53,845 nucleotides of DNA, from contig JAFDZM010000075.1 in the NCBI GenBank assembly GCA_018266915.1, positions 1 through 53,845 of the forward strand, read 5' to 3'. The notes beneath the pieces were generated by a model. The model saw only the letters and a list, made by a program, of their open reading frames with translations. It was not told the origin of the DNA and searched no databases. Positions 1 through 7,511 of this stretch are shown piece after piece. Every line of letters begins with the position of its first letter. Position 1 is the first letter of the stretch. The translations under genes were made by a program, and so were the position numbers. This DNA comes from Bacteroidota bacterium. Lineage in GTDB: Bacteria; Bacteroidota; Bacteroidia; Sphingobacteriales; Sphingobacteriaceae.

Positions 1-106
1 CATTAAATCTACTCTTAACTCACATTGTTTTTATCCTATATGCAAACATAGGATGTCGAATGCGGAATGAAAAACACTTCCGAAATCGGCATTCCTACTT
101 CCGACC

Positions 107-343
107 TCAAACAAGTCGCCCTATCGGGTCAAAATTTTCAAACACCCATTCATCGTGAGGGGCGTCTGGCAATTCGGCAGTTAAATCCTGCCCGGCCCAA
201 TGTTCATAATGTTGACCGTTACGCCATAAGCGGCTTCTGCTTACATCATAGATCAGGCCTTTATAAGCTATCCAAACTTCAGGCTTATCCTGCCCATTGC
301 GCAGTGCTAATTGCGAGCGTGTATAAACAGGCAATTCATTCAT
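107..343 (-). CDS. Cytochrome b5-like heme/steroid-binding domain protein
   Basis: This 78-residue protein consists of a single cytochrome b5-type fold. The central stretch contains YKGLIYDVS followed by GQHYEHWAGQDLT and a late PHDEWV, the arrangement seen in small predicted heme/steroid-binding proteins. There is no signal peptide or membrane segment. Its ATG overlaps the stop of the phytoene synthase gene by four bases (ATGA, 340-343), so the two are probably translated as a coupled pair. From that context it may support electron transfer in carotenoid or lipid oxidation, which is inference. Whether heme is actually bound cannot be decided here. Confidence 0.8.
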   Translation of the reverse strand: MNELPVYTRSQLALRNGQDKPEVWIAYKGLIYDVSRSRLWRNGQHYEHWAGQDLTAELPDAPHDEWVFENFDPIGRLV

Positions 344-1173
344 ATTAAACCCAATTTATGTTTTGAGATAGCTTTCAAATAAAGCATGCTCTTATTTGTA
401 TCGGTAATCCTGATACGTTGTTGCAAAATAACCCGTGCAGGCGTTTTGAGAATCTTTTTCAGCAATTCGCTATAATACATATAGGCAATATAAACACCCA
501 GTCTTGCTCCGTGGGGCAGATCTTTTATACCATTAAAGCCTTCAGCCAGATCCTTTTTAATATCGGACTCTATTTGTACTTTTTCGGCATCAGTAAAATG
601 ATTAAAATCAACTCCAGGAAAGTAAATGCGCCCCCGTTCATGTAAATCAGCCCTAATGTCTCTCAGAAAATTTATTTTTTGTAAAGCTGAACCTAATTTT
701 TGAGCTGGTGGTTTTAAACGGTTATACAAACCATCATCACCCTCACAAAATACGCGCAGACACATCAATCCTATCACCTCAGCCGAGCCATAGATATAGG
801 CATCATACTCATCCTTTTCAAACGACTTCTTATCCAGATCCATTTCCATTGATCTCAGGAAAGATTCGATCAGATCAAAATCAATATGGTATTTGTTAAC
901 TACCAACTGGAAGGACTGCAATACCGGATTAAGACTGATCTTTTGTTCGATAGCTCTAAAGGCATCGGCCTTAAAATCTTTGATCAATTGATGCTGATCG
1001 TGTCCGTGAAAAGTATCAACTATCTCATCCGCATACCTCACAAATCCGTAAATAGCATAAATAGGGTAACGAAAACGCTCGTCAAAAGTGCCGATACCCT
1101 TACTAAATGAGGTGCTGTACTTATTAGTAATCAGTTTACTGCTTTCGAAGCAGGTATCATCATACAGATTCAT
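340..1173 (-). CDS. crtB: Phytoene/squalene synthase family protein (phytoene synthase)
   Basis: This 277-residue protein condenses two prenyl diphosphates, most likely geranylgeranyl diphosphate to phytoene, the first committed step of carotenoid synthesis. Two aspartate-rich Mg-diphosphate motifs are visible, D49-EIV-D53 and D172-IRA-D176, the second followed by LHERGRIYFP. The N-terminal KYSTSFS is typical of the family. I start it at the ATG at 1173 (MNLYDDTCFESS) because the longer reading frame to 1197 needs a TTG and adds eight atypical residues. It is followed by a cytochrome b5-like gene with an ATGA overlap and preceded by an ECF sigma gene. No phytoene desaturase is present nearby. 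Confidence 0.88.
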   Translation of the reverse strand: MNLYDDTCFESSKLITNKYSTSFSKGIGTFDERFRYPIYAIYGFVRYADEIVDTFHGHDQHQLIKDFKADAFRAIEQKISLNPVLQSFQLVVNKYHIDFDLIESFLRSMEMDLDKKSFEKDEYDAYIYGSAEVIGLMCLRVFCEGDDGLYNRLKPPAQKLGSALQKINFLRDIRADLHERGRIYFPGVDFNHFTDAEKVQIESDIKKDLAEGFNGIKDLPHGARLGVYIAYMYYSELLKKILKTPARVILQQRIRITDTNKSMLYLKAISKHKLGLI

Positions 1174-1285
1174 TCTTCTTGCAGCAATTTCCTTCAAATC
1201 TACGAAATCGGGCGGAGTTCAACCTGCTATTATTTCGGCAAGCCGCATCAAAAGGATGAGTAATTAATTTAGGAAAAACCTAAAA

Positions 1286-1317
1286 ATCAAATAACCTGCC
1301 GTAGCAGGTTATTTGAT
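1286..1317 (-). terminator. Intrinsic terminator downstream of the ECF sigma gene
   Basis: A perfect 14-bp inverted repeat (1286-1299 and 1304-1317) encloses a 4-base loop. Read on the minus strand it is followed by a short U tract (from 1286-1282). It lies between the sigma gene stop and the crtB start, so transcription of crtB probably starts separately. Confidence 0.75.
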
Positions 1318-1344
1318 AATATATATGGAGTTGTCAAATACGGA

Positions 1345-1881
1345 CTAATCTTCGGCGTATACAGGTTTTTTGATACCATTGTCATAAGCTTTCAGGTTCT
1401 TTTTCAAAAGCTTGCGTGCAACGTGAATTCGGGTTTTTACGGTACCGATCGGAATATCCAGGTGATCGGCTATTTCATGATATTTATGTCCTTCAAAATA
1501 CATGGTGAACGGCACATAATAGTCTTCAGGCAGTCTGTCCAAAGCTTTTTTGATGTCGTCCATCACGAATTTTGATTCACCGTTATTTTTTGTTGAGCTG
1601 AAAACCAGGTTAGCGGAAGAAATCTCTTCAGACTTGGTTACAAAAGTGCTCATCTTAACAAAACGGCGATAGTTATTTATGAAAGTGTTTTTCATGATGG
1701 TATATAACCATCCTTTCAGGTTAGTTCCTTCTTTAAACTTATTGTAATAAGTTATGGCTTTCAACATTGTATCCTGAACAAGGTCGTTAGCATCATCTGC
1801 GTCGCGGGTAAAATGAAGGGCATATGACCTTAGCGAAGTTGCCTGACGCAGTACCATGGTGTTAAACTCGATTGTTGTCAT
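1345..1881 (-). CDS. ECF-type RNA polymerase sigma factor
   Basis: This 178-residue sigma-70-family protein has region 2 (residues about 15-80, with DADDANDLVQDTMLKA and GWLYTIMKNTFINNYRR) and region 4 (LPEDYYVPFTMYFEGHKYHEIADHLDIPIGTVKTRIHVARKLL split over about 115-160). There is no region 1 or 3, as expected for an extracytoplasmic-function sigma. ECF sigma genes lie beside carotenoid genes in several Bacteroidota and in Myxococcus (CarQ), so control of crtB is plausible but not shown. No membrane anti-sigma gene is adjacent. It ends in a strong hairpin. Confidence 0.88.
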   Translation of the reverse strand: MTTIEFNTMVLRQATSLRSYALHFTRDADDANDLVQDTMLKAITYYNKFKEGTNLKGWLYTIMKNTFINNYRRFVKMSTFVTKSEEISSANLVFSSTKNNGESKFVMDDIKKALDRLPEDYYVPFTMYFEGHKYHEIADHLDIPIGTVKTRIHVARKLLKKNLKAYDNGIKKPVYAED

Positions 1882-2123
1882 TCTGTTAAAGTTTTGTATT
1901 GTGTATTAGACAAACATGATACCGCTTTGAAAAAAGAGCAATACACTACAGAGTTGACCACACGTCAATTTATATGTGAGTTAAGTTAAATCGGCAAGAA
2001 GGGCAGAGAAATAAACCGACTGAAAAACAGTCATTTAATTGTAATCATATTGGTCTTTTAGAAGAAAAAAGTTGTTATAATAAAGACGAGCAGAAGGTAT
2101 AAATTTCTTAAAATGAAAGAAAT

Positions 2124-3143
2124 TTAATTAATAATATTCACCTCGCGTTCGAGCAAAACGCCAAATTTACTGTACACACTGTCTATGATTTGCGACGAAA
2201 AACTGTACACTTCTTCACCTGTAGCACCTCCATGATTCACTAAAACAAGTGCCTGATTCTTCCATGTTCCTGTGTGGCCGACTACTTTTCCCTTCCAACC
2301 GCACTGCTCGATGAGCCAACCGGCAGCCAGTTTTATCTGTCCTTCGGTTGCGGGATAGTTTACTACTTCAGGAAATTTGGAATAAACCTGCTTGAATTGA
2401 TCTTTTGGGATCACAGGATTTTTAAAGAAGCTACCGGCATTACCGATAGTAGAAGGATCAGGTAACTTGGATACGCGTATATGCGATACTACCTGTGATA
2501 CATCTTTAATAGTAGGCTGAGTAATCCCACGGTTAGTTAGCTCCTGCTCGATCGCTCCATACTTCAAATTAAGATTAGGGATTAGCGATAATTTGAACTT
2601 TACTGAAGTGATGATAAACTTCTCTTTCATTTCATTTTTGAAAATGCTATCACGATAGGCGAAGCGGCAATCTTCATTGGTAAACTTCCTGAAAGTACCT
2701 GTTGCTATCTCAAATGCCTGGCAACTATAGAATACATCCTTTAACTCAACGCCATAGGCACCAATATTTTGTATAGGTGATGCTCCTACTGAACCAGGTA
2801 TCAAACTCAGGTTCTCGATACCGGCATATTCCCGGGCTACACAAAAATTCACCAGGTCGTTCCAAACCTCACCAGCGCCGGCCTCAACAAAAACTTCGTT
2901 ATGATTAATGCGGTGTTCAATCCCACGGATATTGATGCGGATAACCAGCCCATCAAAATCCTTCACCATCAGCATATTGCTCCCGCCTCCCAATACCAGG
3001 CGTTCCATCTGCAGCCATTGCGGATCCATAAACAACTCTACCAGTTCATCTTCATGACCTACTTCGACAAAATACCTCGCCGAAACATCGATACCAAAAG
3101 TGTTAAAGTTTTTTAGGGATACGTTTTCCTGGATTTGCAGCAT
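2124..3143 (-). CDS. murB: UDP-N-acetylmuramate dehydrogenase MurB
   Basis: This 339-residue FAD enzyme reduces UDP-GlcNAc-enolpyruvate to UDP-MurNAc in peptidoglycan precursor synthesis. The FAD-binding LVLGGGSNML, the IQNIGAYGVE stretch, the catalytic serine in GNAGSFFKNP, and the C-terminal glutamate in LEREV are all present. The start is the ATG at 3143 (MLQIQENVSLKNFNTFGI). The frame stays open for 34 more codons, but those are encoded by the intergenic ATTTCGGATTT-type repeat and encode no MurB sequence. The length matches type I MurB. Confidence 0.95.
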   Translation of the reverse strand: MLQIQENVSLKNFNTFGIDVSARYFVEVGHEDELVELFMDPQWLQMERLVLGGGSNMLMVKDFDGLVIRINIRGIEHRINHNEVFVEAGAGEVWNDLVNFCVAREYAGIENLSLIPGSVGASPIQNIGAYGVELKDVFYSCQAFEIATGTFRKFTNEDCRFAYRDSIFKNEMKEKFIITSVKFKLSLIPNLNLKYGAIEQELTNRGITQPTIKDVSQVVSHIRVSKLPDPSTIGNAGSFFKNPVIPKDQFKQVYSKFPEVVNYPATEGQIKLAAGWLIEQCGWKGKVVGHTGTWKNQALVLVNHGGATGEEVYSFSSQIIDSVYSKFGVLLEREVNIIN

Positions 3144-3150
3144 GGGTTTT

Positions 3151-3206
3151 TGATTTCGGAATTCGGAGTTTCGATTTCGGATTTGTTTGGTGGCGAATTT
3201 CGGAAT
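3151..3206. repeat. ATTTCGGATTT-family intergenic repeat (murB upstream)
   Basis: Tandem degenerate units of the form GATTTCGGA / ATTCGGAGT / CGATTTCGGATTT lie directly upstream of murB. Related units occur at 3928-3972 and 12249-12282. This copy reads through in frame with murB and creates a false N-terminal extension. Confidence 0.65.
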
Positions 3207-3288
3207 TTTAATCGGATTGGGCGAGAGCCTGGAAGATATTATCACAAAGCTATTCTTATATTTATGCCATAAATCTTAAGCCTTATAA

Positions 3289-3873
3289 ATGAAAATAAAA
3301 CTAAACTACTGGCAAACATCTATTCTTTTTATTCCATTTTTGGTTGGGTGTATAATTTCGGACTTGCCACATACTGACTTACATGCATATCATAAACATT
3401 TTCTAATATCAAATTTCTTAACGGTACTGAATATATTAATTGCACTCTCTTATCAAGCGTACTCTGTTATTAGTTTTAACAATAATGTTTTGAATAAGTC
3501 GAGGATTTACGTCGCAAATGCTTTAACTCCAGTAATTTTCTATTTTCTCTATTTACTTTATATCATCTATCACACTTTTATAAACCCTGTTATGAATAGT
3601 CACAATGCACCGGGCCCGCTAAGACTACAGCAAATAAATATCGGAGGGATTTTTATACTGCTATTTACTTTTCATGCCGCAATTACATTCTTCTTCATAA
3701 GCAATAATTTCATATCGAAAAGAATAAAAATGATATCAAGTGTTACTGAGCAAGAAATACTCAAAATGAATTATTTAATTCCAATGAGGAATTTGGTAAG
3801 AGTTTCAATATTTGTGTTCCTTTTAGCAATAGCGATTTCGATAATTATTGATCTGGTTCATTTTCGTTTATAA
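3289..3873 (+). CDS. Hypothetical multi-pass membrane protein
   Basis: I do not recognise this 194-residue protein. It has four hydrophobic segments, roughly residues 10-22 (SILFIPFLVGCII), 43-62, 75-95 (PVIFYFLYLLYIIYH) and 118-138, with a fifth near the C-terminus (FVFLLAIAISIIIDLV). The loops carry lysine- and asparagine-rich patches. The gene is clearly more AT-rich than murB and lpdA and stands alone on the plus strand between two minus-strand genes, which suggests a recently gained orphan gene. It converges with lpdA. Confidence 0.6.
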   Translation: MKIKLNYWQTSILFIPFLVGCIISDLPHTDLHAYHKHFLISNFLTVLNILIALSYQAYSVISFNNNVLNKSRIYVANALTPVIFYFLYLLYIIYHTFINPVMNSHNAPGPLRLQQINIGGIFILLFTFHAAITFFFISNNFISKRIKMISSVTEQEILKMNYLIPMRNLVRVSIFVFLLAIAISIIIDLVHFRL

Positions 3874-3893
3874 CATATTGTTATATGGCTCAA

Positions 3894-3921
3894 ATAAAAA
3901 AAGCGGTCTCTTAAACCGCTT
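3894..3921 (-). terminator. Intrinsic terminator of lpdA
   Basis: A 7-bp stem AAGCGGT/ACCGCTT (3901-3907 and 3915-3921) with a 7-base loop is followed, read on the minus strand, by a U-rich tract at 3900-3894. It ends the lpdA transcript. On the plus strand it could also stop the membrane-protein gene, but less efficiently. Confidence 0.7.
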
Positions 3922-3927
3922 CTCTTT

Positions 3928-3972
3928 AAATCTAAAATCGTAAATCCGAAATCGTAAATCCGAAATCGTAAA
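3928..3972. repeat. ATTTCGGATTT-family intergenic repeat (lpdA downstream)
   Basis: Three tandem copies of a unit close to AAATCCGAAATCGT lie immediately downstream of the lpdA stop codon. This is the reverse-complement form of the repeats before murB and bshC. Confidence 0.7.
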
Positions 3973-5376
3973 CTAAATATGAATCGGCCTATTATCCGTA
4001 GCTGCCAAACAAGCTTCTCTGAATGCCTCAGTGAAAGTTGGGTGTGCATGGCTCATTCTTGAAACGTCTTCCGCCGATGCGCGGTATTCCATCGCAACAA
4101 CAGCCTCGGCAATCATATCCGCCGCACGCGGACCGATCATGTGTACGCCTAATATTTCGTCAGTTGTAGCATCTGCCAAAACTTTAATAAAGCCATCCAG
4201 GTCACCGCTTGCTACAGCACGACCGTTTGCCCTGAACGGGAATGAACCGGTTTTATATTTTACACCCTTTTCTTTCAGTTGCTCTTCGGTTTGTCCAACA
4301 GCAGCCACCTCAGGCCAGGTATAAACTACACCCGGGATCAGGTTATAATCAATATGCGGCTTTTGTCCGGCAATGATCTCGGCTACCATCGTACCTTCGT
4401 CTTCTGCTTTATGGGCCAGCATCGCACCACGGATCACGTCACCAATAGCATAAACGCCTTTTACGCTGGTTTCCATGTGCTCGTCAACAGTAATCTTGCG
4501 GCCGCGTTCCTCCACAGTCAGACCGATCTTATCCAAGCCTAAATTATCAGTATAAGCAATACGGCCAACAGCTACCAGGCAGTAATCACCTTTCAACTCT
4601 TTCTTCTCGCCGTTTGGAGCATCGAATGTCACGGTTACTTCTTTACCTTTTACCGTAGCACCGGTTACTTTATGGCCGGTATAAAACTCCATGCCCTGTT
4701 TTGATAAAACACGTTGCAGTTCTTTACCCAATCCACGATCCATTGTCGGGATAATAGAATCCATAAACTCAATCACAGATACTTTGGCACCGAGACGTTT
4801 ATAAACTGAACCCAGTTCTAAGCCTATCACTCCGCCACCGATCAGGATCAGGTGCTTTGGTACTTCAGTTAAGGTTAAAGCCTCGGTTGAGGTGATGATC
4901 CTCTTCTTATCGTTCTTGATAAAAGGCAGCGCAGACGGTTTTGAGCCGGTTGCAATAATGATATTCTTACCGGTGATTTCCTGCTCTGTGCCATCCGGTT
5001 TCTTGATGATGATGGTATTTTTATCCTTGAACGAGCCAATACCCTGTATACCGTCGATCTTATTCTTTTTAAAGAGGAAACTGATACCACTGGTATTCTT
5101 GTTCACCACATCTACCTTACGCTTCATCATCTGCTCCATATCCACCGAAAGATTGTCCAGGTTGATACCATGTGTTTTAAAGGAATGCGACGCATTGTAA
5201 TAATGTTCCGATGAATCTAACAAAGCTTTTGAGGGGATACAGCCCACATTAAGGCAGGTTCCGCCGTAAGTAGCATATTTTTCAATACAAGCAGTTTTTA
5301 ACCCCAGCTGGGCGCAACGAATAGCAGCTACATAGCCACCAGGACCCGAGCCGATAACGATAACATCATATTGCAT
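3973..5376 (-). CDS. lpdA: Dihydrolipoyl dehydrogenase
   Basis: This 467-residue flavoprotein (E3) reoxidises dihydrolipoamide in 2-oxo acid dehydrogenase complexes and the glycine cleavage system. Seen are the FAD motif GSGPGG at residues 9-14, the redox-active pair C41/C46 in TCLNVGCIPSK, a second NAD-binding GGGVIGLE, the FAD-contacting IGDVI region, and the catalytic H445-P...E450 near the C-terminus. Length and start fit the family. It stands alone, with its own terminator and a TACCTTTG -7-like promoter element upstream. Confidence 0.96.
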   Translation of the reverse strand: MQYDVIVIGSGPGGYVAAIRCAQLGLKTACIEKYATYGGTCLNVGCIPSKALLDSSEHYYNASHSFKTHGINLDNLSVDMEQMMKRKVDVVNKNTSGISFLFKKNKIDGIQGIGSFKDKNTIIIKKPDGTEQEITGKNIIIATGSKPSALPFIKNDKKRIITSTEALTLTEVPKHLILIGGGVIGLELGSVYKRLGAKVSVIEFMDSIIPTMDRGLGKELQRVLSKQGMEFYTGHKVTGATVKGKEVTVTFDAPNGEKKELKGDYCLVAVGRIAYTDNLGLDKIGLTVEERGRKITVDEHMETSVKGVYAIGDVIRGAMLAHKAEDEGTMVAEIIAGQKPHIDYNLIPGVVYTWPEVAAVGQTEEQLKEKGVKYKTGSFPFRANGRAVASGDLDGFIKVLADATTDEILGVHMIGPRAADMIAEAVVAMEYRASAEDVSRMSHAHPTFTEAFREACLAATDNRPIHI

Positions 5377-5401
5377 AGTAAATGTGTTTTTTGTGGTGCG
5401 G

Positions 5402-5409
5402 CAAAGGTA
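5402..5409 (-). promoter_or_regulatory. Candidate -7 promoter element of lpdA
   Basis: On the minus strand the sequence TACCTTTG matches the Bacteroidota -7 consensus TAnnTTTG, 25 bases before the lpdA ATG. No good TTTG -33 box lies at the usual distance, so the assignment rests on this element alone. Confidence 0.4.
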
Positions 5410-5742
5410 AGTATTTTAGGGATTAGAGGTTAGTTAATTAGAGATTAGTTGACTTGGGGATTATAATAACAGTGATCAGCGACCGGTTAATCAGTTATCA
5501 GGTAATTTAACTGCACATGAAAAAGTCGTCACGCCACCCGCCCTGCGCCACCCACCCACCACATTTTACCCCACACTTACCGCATTGTAACACTTATGTG
5601 CTAAAATCAACTTATTGCTGATATAGTTGCTAAATTTAAACCACCCGATTAAGTTCGCTGAATGAAACCATCATGATCTACCATTCATACTAACACACAG
5701 ATCATGATAGCTTCATCACCGCTAAGAAACAATTAAATATTG
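5410..5742. other. Gene-free spacer between lpdA and the M1 peptidase genes
   Basis: About 330 bases with no supportable gene. The only structure I see is a 10-bp inverted repeat, ATCATGATCT at 5670-5679 and AGATCATGAT at 5699-5708, about 35 bases before the peptidase ATG. It could be an operator or a leader hairpin. The lpdA-proximal part contains short TTAGAGATTAG-like repeats. Confidence 0.5.
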
Positions 5743-7398
5743 ATGAAAACACTATTTGCCATCCTGTTCACCCTAAGCCTGATGCACAATTACCTGCATG
5801 CACAGCTTTTGGTCGACAAGGATAAATTTACCCGCGCCGATACTTTGCGCGGAACGCTCACACCTCTACGTACCTGTTATGATATCAATTACTATCATTT
5901 GGATGTGAAATTTGATATCAATAACAAATTCATCAGCGGCAGCAACCTGTTTAAGTTTACTGCTACACAGGATTTTACTAAACTGCAGTTCGACCTATTT
6001 GATAATCTGAAAGTCGAAAAGGTAGTATACAAAGGGCAGGAATTGCCTTATACACGCGAATATAATGCAGTTTTTATTACTTTTCCGGAGACTATAAAAA
6101 AAGGCAACAAGGATGAGTTTACCGTTTATTATTCGGGTAACCCAACCGTCGCTAAAAATGCGCCTTGGGATGGTGGCGTGGTATATACGCAGGACACCAC
6201 AGGCAAACCCTGGGTTGCTACTGCCTGCGAAGGTGTTGGCGCCAGCATCTGGTGGCCGAATAAAGATCATTTATCCGACGAAGTGGACAGCATGCTGATC
6301 AGCATCAGCGTGCCGACAGGATTAAAGGATGTATCCAATGGGCGCCTGCGCAAAGTGACTGATTTGGGCGATGGTTATACCCGCTTCGATTGGTTTGTGG
6401 CCAACCCGATCAATAATTATGATGTGGCAGCCAATATTGGCGATTATACCGAGTTTACTGATACCTACGATGGCGAAAAAGGCAAACTCGATCTGGACTA
6501 TTGGGTGCTGCCCTCAGACCTGGAGAAAGCGAAGAAACAATTTGCGGCCAATGTAAAACCGATGCTGAAGGCCTTTGAATATTGGTTCGGGCCATACCCA
6601 TTTTATGAAGACGGCTACAAACTGGTGGAGACACCGCATTTGGGTATGGAACACCAAAGCGCTGTGGCTTATGGCAATCATTTCCTGAATGGCTATTTGG
6701 GACACGATCTTTCGGGTACCGGCTGGGGATTGAAATGGGATTATATCGTAGTACATGAGAGCGGGCACGAGTGGTTCGGCAACAACATCACTGCAAAAGA
6801 TCTGGCTGATATGTGGATACATGAAAGCTTTACCTGCTATTCAGAAGGGCTTTTTGTCGATTATCAATACGGTAAGCAAGCCGGAGAAGAGTATATCCAT
6901 GGCGCACGCATGGGGATCGAGAATAACAGCCCAATAGTAGGTGTGTATGGCGTGAACAAGGAAGGTTCCGAAGATATGTACTCCAAAGGTGCGGTGTTGC
7001 TTAATATGGTCAGAATCATCATTAACGATGATGAAAAATGGCGCAGTATCCTTCGGGGATTAAACAAGACCTTTTATCATCAGACCGTTACTTACAATGA
7101 TATTGTCGATTATATCAATAAGCAGTCGGGCATGAATTTATCGCCTGTGTTTGATCAGTACCTGCATTATAAGGGTTTACCTACGCTGCAATTTACCTGG
7201 AAAGATGGTAAACCTTACTGCAAATGGATAGCTGATGCTAAGAATTTTGACATGCCAATAAAAGTGCGGATTAAAGGTGGTGAGTATAAGTTCATCAAAC
7301 CAACAACTACTTTGGAACCGGTTAATATCCCCGGCGCAACCAAAGCGAATTTGCAGATTGATACATTGAATTATTATATAAAAACTTCGGGGTTGTAG
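5743..7398 (+). CDS. Secreted M1-family zinc metallopeptidase (copy 1)
   Basis: This 551-residue protein has a signal peptide (MKTLFAILFTLSLMHNYLHAQ) followed by an M1 N-terminal beta domain and a gluzincin catalytic domain. The zinc site is H338-ESG-H342 with the third ligand E361 (WIHESF), the exact HEXXH-X18-E spacing of M1. A GMEHQSAVAYGN stretch corresponds to the family's GAMEN exopeptidase loop, with N replaced by H. The start is the ATG at 5743 rather than the TTG at 5740. It is followed by a close paralogue, a tandem duplication. Substrates are unknown; periplasmic aminopeptidase action is inferred. Confidence 0.92.
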   Translation: MKTLFAILFTLSLMHNYLHAQLLVDKDKFTRADTLRGTLTPLRTCYDINYYHLDVKFDINNKFISGSNLFKFTATQDFTKLQFDLFDNLKVEKVVYKGQELPYTREYNAVFITFPETIKKGNKDEFTVYYSGNPTVAKNAPWDGGVVYTQDTTGKPWVATACEGVGASIWWPNKDHLSDEVDSMLISISVPTGLKDVSNGRLRKVTDLGDGYTRFDWFVANPINNYDVAANIGDYTEFTDTYDGEKGKLDLDYWVLPSDLEKAKKQFAANVKPMLKAFEYWFGPYPFYEDGYKLVETPHLGMEHQSAVAYGNHFLNGYLGHDLSGTGWGLKWDYIVVHESGHEWFGNNITAKDLADMWIHESFTCYSEGLFVDYQYGKQAGEEYIHGARMGIENNSPIVGVYGVNKEGSEDMYSKGAVLLNMVRIIINDDEKWRSILRGLNKTFYHQTVTYNDIVDYINKQSGMNLSPVFDQYLHYKGLPTLQFTWKDGKPYCKWIADAKNFDMPIKVRIKGGEYKFIKPTTTLEPVNIPGATKANLQIDTLNYYIKTSGL

Positions 7399-7404
7399 CA
7401 GGGT

Positions 7405-7474
7405 GTCATGCTGAGGCTCTCGAAGTATGGTGGGCAGGCCTCTACGCCGCACCCTTCGACAAGCTCAGGGTGAC
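7405..7474. repeat. Palindromic intergenic element, GTCATGCTGAGG...GGGTGAC type
   Basis: An imperfect inverted repeat: the left arm GTCATGCTGAGGCTCTCGAA and the right arm CTTCGACAAGCTCAGGGTGAC-like (7454-7474) pair with several mismatches. It fills the spacer between the two M1 peptidase genes, just after the first stop codon. Similar hairpin elements are known as dispersed intergenic repeats in many genomes. Confidence 0.7.
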
Positions 7475-7511
7475 AACGCTCGTTAAAAATTTGGAATAAC
7501 AAAAAAATACC

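Noticed and set aside
33..54. Hairpin ATCCTAT / ATAGGAT near the left edge
   Set aside because: No U tract on either strand after the stem; not enough to call a terminator.
67..348. 93-codon plus-strand frame
   Set aside because: Antisense shadow of the cytochrome b5-like gene, whose protein sequence is convincing.
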